A stretch of DNA of 64,000 nucleotides from Pelagibius sp048268885 (GTDB taxonomy: Bacteria > Pseudomonadota > Alphaproteobacteria > Kiloniellales > Kiloniellaceae): assembly GCA_048268885.1 (NCBI GenBank), contig JBLWUP010000019.1, forward strand, positions 1 to 64,000, given 5' to 3'. The notes under the pieces were generated by a model. That model was not told the origin of the DNA. It worked only from the letters and a program-made list of their open reading frames with translations, and searched no databases. Position numbers and translations under genes: made by a program. Shown in pieces: positions 42,434 to 49,705 of this stretch. How positions within the stretch are numbered: position 1 is the first letter of the stretch; each line of letters begins with the position of its first letter.

Positions 42434-43453
42434 ATGACTTCCATCTCCTTCACCTACCTCTCCGGGCCGGACATCGCGGCGCTGGAGATGACCGACGATG
42501 AGATTCTGACCGCGGTGGAGCGCGGCCTCACGGCGCAGGGCCTGGGTCAGAGCGTCATCGAGCCGCGTGTGCACCTGGAGCCGGACCCCGCCTTCAAGGG
42601 ACACTTCAACGTTCTGCGCGGCTATATCGGCAAGGCGGCGGGCTTCCAGATGGGTGGGCTCGCGGGTGTGAAGATCGTCGGGGACTACGTGGATAACTAC
42701 AAGAAGGGCCTGCCCTCGGAGATGGCCCTGCTGAACCTTTTCGACCCCGAGACCGGCATGCCGCTGGCCCTGCTGGACGCCACGGCGATCACCGAAATGC
42801 GCACAGGCGCCGTGACAGCTTTGGGCGCCAAGTATCTGGCACGCAAGGATAGTAAGGTGCTGGGGCACATCGGCGCGCGGGGCACGGCCTACTGGAATGT
42901 GCGCCTGCTGAACCACCTCTTCCCGCTGGAGGAGATCCGCGTCCACTCCCGCCGTCCCGAGAGCCGCGAGCCCTTCGCCGCGCGCCTGACACAGGACCTG
43001 GGGCGCGAGGTGACGGCCGTGGAGAGCTGGCAGGAGTGCCTCGAGGGCGCGGACATCCAGGTCGAGGCCTCGCGCCTGCTGGAGCCGACGCCGCACTTCA
43101 GGACCGCCTGGGTGGAGCCCGGCAACTTCGTCGTGCCCTACGGCACCATGAGTGCCGTGGAGCTGTCGCTCACCGACGTCATGGACAAGATGGTCGTCGA
43201 CGACTGGGGCCAGTGCAAAGGCGGCAAGCTGGGCTCCCTGCGCGCCCATGTGGAGGCCGGCAAGCTGTCCGAGCAAACCCTGCACGGCGAACTGGGCGAG
43301 ATCGTCACGGGGAAAAAGCCCGGACGCGAAAGCGACGAGGAGACCATCCTCTTCTGGCACCGCGGTCTCTCGCTCTCGGACATCGCGCTTGGCGCCGCCA
43401 TGCTGGAAAAGGCCGCCGCGCGCGGCCTGGGGCAGAGCTTGCGCTACGCTTGA
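42434..43453 (+). CDS. Ornithine cyclodeaminase/mu-crystallin family protein
   Basis: 339-residue NAD(P)-dependent enzyme of the ornithine cyclodeaminase/alanine dehydrogenase/ketimine reductase fold. Seen: LAGVKIVGDYVDNYKKGLP, LLDATAITEMRTGAVTALG and a Rossmann region LGHIGARGTAYWNVRLLN, where the family usually has GxGxQ. It follows hutF by 19 nt, so its job may relate to histidine or glutamate catabolism, but no known pathway step requires it. Its last 10 nt overlap the end of the ammonia-lyase-like gene on the other strand. Confidence 0.87.
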   Translation: MTSISFTYLSGPDIAALEMTDDEILTAVERGLTAQGLGQSVIEPRVHLEPDPAFKGHFNVLRGYIGKAAGFQMGGLAGVKIVGDYVDNYKKGLPSEMALLNLFDPETGMPLALLDATAITEMRTGAVTALGAKYLARKDSKVLGHIGARGTAYWNVRLLNHLFPLEEIRVHSRRPESREPFAARLTQDLGREVTAVESWQECLEGADIQVEASRLLEPTPHFRTAWVEPGNFVVPYGTMSAVELSLTDVMDKMVVDDWGQCKGGKLGSLRAHVEAGKLSEQTLHGELGEIVTGKKPGRESDEETILFWHRGLSLSDIALGAAMLEKAAARGLGQSLRYA

Positions 43454-44997
43454 TCCGGCAGCGGCGGAACGCCGGCGCGGGCCAGCAGTTCGCCGTTCTT
43501 CAGCAAGGTAGCGTCGAGACGCTCCAGGTCGGCGCCGTAGGGCCGGTCCTCGTCCAGCGGCGGCACCACCTCGCGGATCGCGGCGACGGCCTTGGCGACC
43601 ATTGGGGCCAGGGTGGCCCCGCGACGTTCCAGCGCCTGGACGGCGACGATCAGCTCGGCGCCCAGCAGCAGGCGCAGGCGCCAGATCGCTTCCATCAGCT
43701 TCTTCGCCGCCTGCGGGGCGGCCGTCACCTCGTCCTCGACGCCGTCGCCGGCCGGGCGCAGGTCGCTCGGCACCGGCTGGGCGAGTTGGCGGATCTCCTG
43801 CAGCAGGGACTGCGCGGTCTTGAGGAAGGGCGCGAGCCCGGCATTGCCCGGTCCGCGCGCCGAAAGGCCCAGCGGCAGGTCGCTGACCGCCGGGGTCAGC
43901 AGCTTGCCGGTCCGCGCCACGGCCCCCGAAGCGGTCTGGGCCAGGGCCTGGGAGAGGGTCTCCAGGGCCAGCGCCAGGGCGGCGGTGTGGAAGTTGGCGC
44001 TGGAGATCACGCGCCCTTCCTTGTCGGGGCCTTCTTCGATGACCACCAGGGGATTGTCGCCGGCCCCGTTGACCTCGGCGAGGACCGCCGGCTCCAGGAA
44101 CCGCAGGGCGGCCAGCAGGCTGCCGTGCAGCGGCCCGACGCTGCGCAGGGAGAGCGGGTCCTGCAGACGCCGCGCCTGCGCCGGATCGTGCAGCGCGCTG
44201 CCGTCCAGGATCGCCAGCAGATGGGCCGAGGACTCCTGCTGGCCGGGCGCCGGGCGGGCAGCGGTCACCGCGGGATCGTGCGGGGTCAGGTTGCCGCGGA
44301 AGGCTTCCAGGGTCGTCGCCGCGGCCAGCTGCGCGAGGCGCCAAAGCTCGCCGCCGTCGAAGAGCGCCAGGGCCGCGAGGCCGGTCGAAAGCGAGGAGGC
44401 GCTGCAGAGCGCCAGGCCGTCCTTGGGGCCCAGCCTGGCGGGCTTCAGCCCGGCGCCCGCCAGGCCTTCGTCGGCCGGCAGGGCGGTGCCGTCGATGACC
44501 ACCTCGCCTTCGCCGACGAGGGCGAGGCCGAGATGGGCGAGGACGCAGAGATCACTGGCGCCGATCGAGCCGATGCTGGGAATTTGCGGATGCAGACCGC
44601 GGTTCAGCATGGCGGCCAGCATTTCGGCCAGGGCCGGGGAGATCCCGGCGCCGCCCTTCAGCAGGCCGTTGAGCCGCACCGCCATGACCGCGCGGACCTG
44701 GTCTTCGGGCAGGCGCGGGCCGACGCCGTGGGCCCGCCCGCGCAGGGTGCGTAGCGAGAAGGCCGCCATGTCCTCGCGGCTCAGGCTGTGGGTCACCTGG
44801 GGGCCGAGGCCGCGCGTCAGGCCGTAGACCGGCCGGTTCTCCTCGACCGCGGTTTCGATCACCTGCCGGCTGTCCATCAGGCGGACCTTGGCCGCCGGCG
44901 CGAGGGCCAGCGGCCGTCTCGCGCGGGCGATCTCGGCGATGCCGGCGGCGGTGAGATTGTCGCCGTTGAGGAGGAGGGGGGACGGGGTGTCGTGCAA
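43444..44997 (-). CDS. Histidine/phenylalanine ammonia-lyase homologue lacking intact MIO triad
   Basis: 517-residue member of the aromatic amino acid lyase family. Conserved elements: PVYGLTRGLGPQVTHSLS (catalytic-loop Tyr58), NGLLKGGAGISPALAEML, AGDNPLVVIEEG and ANFHTAALALALE. At the cofactor site it reads SIGSIGASDLCVLAHLG, so Ala147-Ser148 is followed by Asp where HutH in this window has Gly-Asp: the glycine of Ala-Ser-Gly has been deleted and the usual MIO electrophile could not form as in normal enzymes. Function therefore open: another chemistry, or a non-catalytic role. Convergent overlap with the cyclodeaminase-like gene. Confidence 0.85.
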   Translation of the reverse strand: MHDTPSPLLLNGDNLTAAGIAEIARARRPLALAPAAKVRLMDSRQVIETAVEENRPVYGLTRGLGPQVTHSLSREDMAAFSLRTLRGRAHGVGPRLPEDQVRAVMAVRLNGLLKGGAGISPALAEMLAAMLNRGLHPQIPSIGSIGASDLCVLAHLGLALVGEGEVVIDGTALPADEGLAGAGLKPARLGPKDGLALCSASSLSTGLAALALFDGGELWRLAQLAAATTLEAFRGNLTPHDPAVTAARPAPGQQESSAHLLAILDGSALHDPAQARRLQDPLSLRSVGPLHGSLLAALRFLEPAVLAEVNGAGDNPLVVIEEGPDKEGRVISSANFHTAALALALETLSQALAQTASGAVARTGKLLTPAVSDLPLGLSARGPGNAGLAPFLKTAQSLLQEIRQLAQPVPSDLRPAGDGVEDEVTAAPQAAKKLMEAIWRLRLLLGAELIVAVQALERRGATLAPMVAKAVAAIREVVPPLDEDRPYGADLERLDATLLKNGELLARAGVPPLPDQA

Positions 44998-45082
44998 GGG
45001 GTCACCGGATGTGTGGTGGCTGCAGGGTCGGGCGCGGGCTGCGCCGTCCGGTCATCCTATGCCACCCGTGGCGGCACTTGCC

Positions 45083-45118
45083 AATCACGGGCCCAATCGC
45101 GGGCCCAATCACGGGCCC
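45083..45118. repeat. Tandem 12 bp repeat, three units
   Basis: AATCACGGGCCC, AATCGCGGGCCC, AATCACGGGCCC in a row, in the gap between the lyase homologue and the ArsR gene. Confidence 0.9.
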
Positions 45119-45157
45119 GCAAAAGCTGCTTGACCGCTGAAGCGAGTTTCTTTATTT

Positions 45158-45185
45158 AACCTATCAGTTATTTAACTGAGCGGTT
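45158..45185. promoter_or_regulatory. Probable ArsR-type operator
   Basis: Palindrome CAGTTATTTAACTG (45165-45178, perfect 6+2+6) with outer complementary AACC and GGTT three bases further out. Ends 5 nt before the ArsR start codon, the usual place for autoregulation; AT-rich in contrast to its neighbours. Confidence 0.75.
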
Positions 45186-45190
45186 ATCAA

Positions 45191-45541
45191 ATGTCCGTCG
45201 ATCCCTTGAGTGCCACCTTCTCGGCCCTGGCCGACCCGACCCGCCGGGCGATCCTGGCGCGGCTCTGTTCCGGCGAGGCCACCGTCGGCGAACTGGCCGA
45301 GCCTTTCGAGATGAGCCTCCCCGCCGTCTCCAAGCACCTGAAGGTGCTGGAGCGCGCCGGGCTGGTCAGCCGGGGCCGCGAGGCCCAATGGCGGCCCTGC
45401 CGCCTGGAGGCGGGCCCCCTGAAGGACGCCTCCGGCTGGCTGGAGCGCTACCGCCAGTTCTGGGAGCAGAGCCTGGACCGCCTCGAGAGCTACCTCGACG
45501 AGCTGCAGATGAAAGGAAAGCCCGATGGCCGCAAATCCTGA
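45191..45541 (+). CDS. ArsR-family regulator
   Basis: 116-residue winged-helix protein: FSALADPTRRAILARLCSGE, then LPAVSKHLKVLERAGLVSRG. Metal-binding cysteines are not evident; this subgroup is usually found with SRPBCC/AHSA1 proteins and not with arsenic genes. The next gene starts inside its last codons (45525), so they are coupled. It probably represses the run of genes to about 49.5 kb via the palindrome just before it. Confidence 0.9.
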   Translation: MSVDPLSATFSALADPTRRAILARLCSGEATVGELAEPFEMSLPAVSKHLKVLERAGLVSRGREAQWRPCRLEAGPLKDASGWLERYRQFWEQSLDRLESYLDELQMKGKPDGRKS

Positions 45542-46004
45542 ACTGGCCCGCGAGCCGGAAGACCGCGTCCTTATCATCACCCGGGTGCTCGACGCGCCGC
45601 GCGCCCTGGTGTTCAAGGTCTGGAGCGAGCCGGAGCACCTGGTGCGCTGGTGGGGACCGACCGGCTTTTCCCTGCCGGACTGCACCGTCGAGTTCCATCC
45701 CGGCGGCGCTTTCCGCTGCCTCATGCGCTCGCCGGAAGGCACCGAGCACCGCATGCACGGCGTCTACCGCGAGATCGTCGAGCCGGAGAAGATCTCCTTC
45801 ACCTGGTGCTGGGTCGATGAGGAAGGGCAGGCCGGCCACGAGACCCTGGTAACTGTGCTGCTGGAGGAGGCGGGCCCGGACGGCGCGCAGACGAAACTCA
45901 CCCTGCACCACGCGATTTTCGAATCGGAAAGCGCTCGCGACGCGCACAACGGAGGCTGGAGCGAGACCATGGACCGTCTCGCCGCCTACGTGGCCGGGCT
46001 TTAG
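45525..46004 (+). CDS. SRPBCC (AHSA1-like) protein 1
   Basis: 159 residues of the Aha1 C-terminal/START-like helix-grip fold. Seen: FKVWSEPEHLVRWWGPTGFS, HPGGAFRCLMRSPEGTEHRM, ending NGGWSETMDRLAAYVAGL. Hydrophobic ligand binding is the usual guess for these proteins; no catalytic residues can be named. Overlaps the end of arsR by 17 nt. Confidence 0.87.
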   Translation: MAANPELAREPEDRVLIITRVLDAPRALVFKVWSEPEHLVRWWGPTGFSLPDCTVEFHPGGAFRCLMRSPEGTEHRMHGVYREIVEPEKISFTWCWVDEEGQAGHETLVTVLLEEAGPDGAQTKLTLHHAIFESESARDAHNGGWSETMDRLAAYVAGL

Positions 46005-46013
46005 GAGACAATC

Positions 46014-46505
46014 ATGGACGCAGTGAAAGAGATCGAACTGGGCGTCGGCTATACGCTGTCCTTCACCCGCGAATTCGACGCGCCGCGCGAACTGGTCTTT
46101 AGGGTCTGGACCGATCCGCTGCGCCTGGCCCGCTGGTGGGGGCCGGCGGGCTTCACCAATCCGGTTTGCGAGTTCGAGGCCCGGCCGGGCGGGCGTATCT
46201 ACATCGACATGACCGGGCCCGACGGCACGGTCTATCCCATGGGCGGAGAGGTCCGCGAGATCGTGCCGCCTGAGCGTCTGGTCTTCGCCTCTACAGCCTT
46301 TGAAGACGCGGAGGGCGTGCCCGGCCTGGAAGCCATCAACACCGTGAGCTTTGTGGAAGTGGGCGATCGCACGATCGTCACACTGGAGGCCCGCGTGGTG
46401 AGGGCCGTGCCCGAGGTCACGGGAGCGCTGGCCGGCATGGAGCAGGGTTGGAGCGAGAGCCTGCTGCGCCTCGCCGAGACCGTAGATGCAATTTACTCGG
46501 AGTGA
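46014..46505 (+). CDS. SRPBCC (AHSA1-like) protein 2
   Basis: 163 residues, paralog of the preceding gene: FRVWTDPLRLARWWGPAGFT, RPGGRIYIDMTGPDGTVYPM, then MEQGWSESLLRLAETVDAI. 9 nt after protein 1. Same probable lipid or hydrophobic-ligand fold. Confidence 0.87.
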   Translation: MDAVKEIELGVGYTLSFTREFDAPRELVFRVWTDPLRLARWWGPAGFTNPVCEFEARPGGRIYIDMTGPDGTVYPMGGEVREIVPPERLVFASTAFEDAEGVPGLEAINTVSFVEVGDRTIVTLEARVVRAVPEVTGALAGMEQGWSESLLRLAETVDAIYSE

Positions 46506-46515
46506 GGAGAACGTA

Positions 46516-46938
46516 GTGACTTCAGCGATCGAAGCGGTGATCCCGCATCTGGTGGTCGACGACGCCGCGGCGGCCCTGGAATACTACAAGCAGGCCTTGG
46601 GCGCCGAGGAGGTCATGCGCTTGCCCGCCGAGGACGGCAAGCGCCTCATGCATTCGGAGATGAAGCTGGGCGAAGCCCGGGTTTTCGTCCGCGATGCCTT
46701 TTCTGACCGCTGTGCGGAGGGCGAGGACGCGACGCCGACGACGCTGGGCGGCAGCCCGGTGACTTTGCACTTGCGCGTGACGAACTGCGATGCTGCGGTG
46801 GACCGGGCGGTCAAGGCCGGCGCGATCGTGGTGGTGCCGCCCGAGGACATGTTTTGGGGCGACCGCTTCGCCGTGGTGGCGGATCCCTTCGGCCATGCCT
46901 GGAGCTTCGCCCACAGCCTGGAGACGGGTCCCGCTTAG
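46516..46938 (+). CDS. VOC (glyoxalase/PhnB-like) protein
   Basis: 140 residues with two beta-alpha-beta-beta-beta modules: HLVVDDAAAALEYYKQALGA and VTNCDAAVDRAVKAGAIVVV, then DRFAVVADPFGHAWSFAHSL. The GTG at 46516 is chosen, with GAGGAG 6 nt before it; an ATG at 46486 would overlap the previous gene. PhnB-like VOC proteins are frequent companions of SRPBCC genes; substrate unknown. Confidence 0.85.
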   Translation: MTSAIEAVIPHLVVDDAAAALEYYKQALGAEEVMRLPAEDGKRLMHSEMKLGEARVFVRDAFSDRCAEGEDATPTTLGGSPVTLHLRVTNCDAAVDRAVKAGAIVVVPPEDMFWGDRFAVVADPFGHAWSFAHSLETGPA

Positions 46939-46952
46939 GGACTGGCGCTGGC

Positions 46953-47477
46953 ATGGACACGATAACGGAACAGAATGCGCCAAGGGGAAACGGCGGCGCG
47001 ACCAGTCTGACAATGCCCTCCGATGTGGAGCTTGTCGTCAAACGTAGCTTCGCCGCGCCGCCGGAATTGATCTTCGCCGCCTGGACCGAGCCGGAGCACG
47101 TAAAGCAGTGGTGGGGGCCGCACGGCTTCACCACCACGCTCTGCGAGATCGACCTGCGCCCCGGCGGCGCTTTTCGGATCGAGATGCTCGGGCCCGACGG
47201 GACCATCTATCCCATCGACGGGATCTACCGGGAAATTACCCGGCCGTCGCGCCTGGTCTACGACGAAGTTTTCGGCTGCCTGGGCCGGCCCGACCTCTCT
47301 TCGCTCGTGACGGTGACCTTTACCTCAACTGCAAAGGGGACGGACGTGAAGGTTCATAACCTCTGCATGTCGCGGGAGCATCGGGACGGGCTTATCGAGG
47401 TCGGCGTGAAGCAGGGTTGGAGCGAAACCTTCGAGCGTCTGGGCGGCTACCTGCCGCAAATGGAGTCCAAAGACTGA
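46953..47477 (+). CDS. SRPBCC (AHSA1-like) protein 3
   Basis: 174 residues; FAAWTEPEHVKQWWGPHGFT, RPGGAFRIEMLGPDGTIYPI and VKQGWSETFERLGGYLPQ. An N-terminal tail of ~25 residues precedes the domain. ATG at 46953, 14 nt after the VOC gene. Confidence 0.87.
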   Translation: MDTITEQNAPRGNGGATSLTMPSDVELVVKRSFAAPPELIFAAWTEPEHVKQWWGPHGFTTTLCEIDLRPGGAFRIEMLGPDGTIYPIDGIYREITRPSRLVYDEVFGCLGRPDLSSLVTVTFTSTAKGTDVKVHNLCMSREHRDGLIEVGVKQGWSETFERLGGYLPQMESKD

Positions 47478-47494
47478 GCAAGGGAGAACGAACG

Positions 47495-48226
47495 ATGAAA
47501 CATCCGGTAGTATCCCAAGAGGAATGGCTCGAGGCGCGCAAGGCGCATCTCGAGGCCGAGAAGGAACTGACCCGGCAGCGTGACAAGCTGATGGCGCAGC
47601 GCCGGGCTCTGCCCTGGGTGAAGGTGGAGGCGAACTACGCCTTCGAAGGCCCCGAGGGGCCGGTCAGCCTTGCCGAACTCTTCAATGGCCGCAGCCAGCT
47701 CATGGTGCAGCACTTCATGCTCGGTCCCGGCTGGGCCGAGGGCTGCTCCGGCTGCTCCTTCATGGCCGATCACGTGGACGCGGCGCGTCAGCATTTTGAG
47801 CAGGCCGATCTTTCCTTCGCGGCCGTGTCCCGCGCGCCCATTGACGAGATCGAAGCTTTCAAGAAGCGCATGGGTTGGCGTTTCCAGTGGGTCTCCTCGA
47901 ACAAGAACAGCTTCAACTACGACTTCAATGTGTCCTTCCAAAAGGAGGACGTCGAGCGCGGCGAAGTTTTCTACAACTACCGCAGCTTCGATCCGGGCAT
48001 CGACGAGTTGCCGGGCTGCAGCGTCTTCGCCAGGAACGAGGAGGGGGAGGTCTTTCACACCTATTCGTCCTACGCCCGCGGCTGCGAGCAGCTGCTCGGC
48101 GCTTTCTGGTTCCTCGACATGGTGCCCAAGGGCCGCAACGAGGTCACCGGCATCATGGACTGGGTGAAGCTGCACGACCGCTACGGCGACAACGATGCAG
48201 CGTCCTGCCATTCGGCGGCTGAGTAA
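47495..48226 (+). CDS. DUF899 thioredoxin-like protein
   Basis: 243 residues, DUF899 family. Thioredoxin-fold cysteines in GWAEGCSGCSFMADHVDAA; also VSRAPIDEIEAFKKRMGWRF and YSSYARGCEQLLGAFWFLD. Start ATG at 47495 with AAGGGAG upstream. Function unknown; perhaps a dithiol oxidoreductase. 17 nt after SRPBCC 3. Confidence 0.88.
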   Translation: MKHPVVSQEEWLEARKAHLEAEKELTRQRDKLMAQRRALPWVKVEANYAFEGPEGPVSLAELFNGRSQLMVQHFMLGPGWAEGCSGCSFMADHVDAARQHFEQADLSFAAVSRAPIDEIEAFKKRMGWRFQWVSSNKNSFNYDFNVSFQKEDVERGEVFYNYRSFDPGIDELPGCSVFARNEEGEVFHTYSSYARGCEQLLGAFWFLDMVPKGRNEVTGIMDWVKLHDRYGDNDAASCHSAAE

Positions 48227-48320
48227 GCCCGAACAGAGACATATTGTTGATTATCTTTCAGCGGAGCCGGCGGCCGCCGAAATGCGGCTGCGCCCGCGAT
48301 ATCTCACAGGGAGAAGTTTC

Positions 48321-48974
48321 ATGACCAATCAAGTCTCCGCTTTTCGCTGGGTCCCCGAATTCGCGCAGGGTTACGTTCGTGACCTGCGGGTGCGCTGGGC
48401 GCTGGAGGAGGCGGGCCTGCCCTACGAGGCAGTTCTGATCGGACTGGACGAAAAGGAGTCGGAGAGTTACCGGGCCTGGCAACCCTTCGCCCAGGTGCCG
48501 GCCTACCGGGACGATGAGGTGGAGATGTTCGAGTCCGGCGCCATCGTGCTGCACATTGCGGAGAAGTCGACGGTGCTTTGCCCCCACGACGCCGCCGGCC
48601 GGGCAAGGGTGATGACCTGGGTCATCGCGGCTCTCAATTCCGTCGAGCCCTTTGGCTGGAACGTGACCTTCTTCTTCGACGGCGAAGGCGCCGACGCGGA
48701 CTGGGTCAAGAAACGCCGGGAGGAGCTGGAGGCAGCCCTGAACAGCCGGCTTGCACCTCTGGAGAAACGCCTCGCCGGCCAGGACTATCTCGAGAAGGAC
48801 TTCTCCGCCGGCGACATCGTCATGTCCACCGCGCTGCGTGAATTGGATCACTTCGGCGCCCTCACAGGCTATCCGGCGCTTTCCGCCTATGTCGAAAGGT
48901 GCACGCAGCGTCCGGCCTTTGCCCGGGCGCTGGAAGCGCAGCGGAAACCCTTTCGCGAGAACGCCGCCGCCTGA
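48321..48974 (+). CDS. Glutathione S-transferase family protein
   Basis: 217 residues: N-terminal thioredoxin-like domain (DLRVRWALEEAGLPYEAVLI; FAQVPAYRDDEVEMFESGAI) and all-helical C-terminal domain (LAPLEKRLAGQDYLEKDFSA). The ESGAI segment is the usual glutathione gamma-glutamyl contact. ATG at 48321 preceded by AGGGAGAA. Likely last-but-one gene of the ArsR run. Confidence 0.9.
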   Translation: MTNQVSAFRWVPEFAQGYVRDLRVRWALEEAGLPYEAVLIGLDEKESESYRAWQPFAQVPAYRDDEVEMFESGAIVLHIAEKSTVLCPHDAAGRARVMTWVIAALNSVEPFGWNVTFFFDGEGADADWVKKRREELEAALNSRLAPLEKRLAGQDYLEKDFSAGDIVMSTALRELDHFGALTGYPALSAYVERCTQRPAFARALEAQRKPFRENAAA

Positions 48975-49055
48975 CCTGCGGCACCTGAGCAGTCGATACG
49001 TAAAGGGGCGGGCCGCGGCCCGCCACGTCTCTGACAGGAGAGGAAGAACGTTCTC

Positions 49056-49538
49056 ATGACTTCGCTTGCCGAAACTGCCTCGCCGTCCAGCCGTGAACTC
49101 GTGCTGACGCGTCTCATGGATGTGCCGCGCACGAACATCTTTCGCTGCTGGACGGAGCCGGATCTGCTGAAACAGTGGTTCGCACCTCGGCCCTATACCA
49201 CACCGATCGCCGAACTCGACGTACGGCCCGGCGGCGCCACCTACATCGTCATGCGCAGCCCGGAGGGCCAGGAGATGCCGATGCGCGGTGTCTATCTGGA
49301 AGTCGTGCCGAACGAGCGCCTGGTCTTCACCGACGCGTTCACACGGGCCTGGGAGCCGTCGGAAAAGCCTTTCTTCACCGGAGTCGTCACCCTGGTCGAG
49401 GAGGGGGGCAAGACGCGCTACACAGCGCGGGCGCGTCACTGGTCCCGCGAAGACTGCGAAGCGCACGAGAAGATGGGTTTCCACGAAGGCTGGGGACAGT
49501 GCGCCGACCAGCTCGCGGCTTTGGCGGTACAGCTATAA
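49056..49538 (+). CDS. SRPBCC (AHSA1-like) protein 4
   Basis: 160 residues: FRCWTEPDLLKQWFAPRPYT, RPGGATYIVMRSPEGQEMPM and HEGWGQCADQLAALAVQL. More diverged than its three paralogs, with WFAP for WWGP. AGGAGAGGAA upstream. 81 nt after the GST gene. Confidence 0.86.
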   Translation: MTSLAETASPSSRELVLTRLMDVPRTNIFRCWTEPDLLKQWFAPRPYTTPIAELDVRPGGATYIVMRSPEGQEMPMRGVYLEVVPNERLVFTDAFTRAWEPSEKPFFTGVVTLVEEGGKTRYTARARHWSREDCEAHEKMGFHEGWGQCADQLAALAVQL

Positions 49539-49705
49539 AGCAGGGTTAAAGGACTGATTTATCTGGAGTTCCCGCCCACCGGCAGGAGCCGGGCGAGTGA
49601 GACAGCAGCGACACGCCCTGTCGTATATGCAAGAGACAGCGTTCGCCTCATACTGCAGCCTGGAATCGCTAGAGCGGCCAATGCAGGCCGCCAGAAGGAG
49701 GCAGG

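Noticed and set aside
49621..49632. TCGTATATGCAA upstream of the second MttB gene, similar to the HutC core
   Set aside because: Only 10 of 12 bases match and symmetry is lost on both halves; the flanks do not fit the other four operators.
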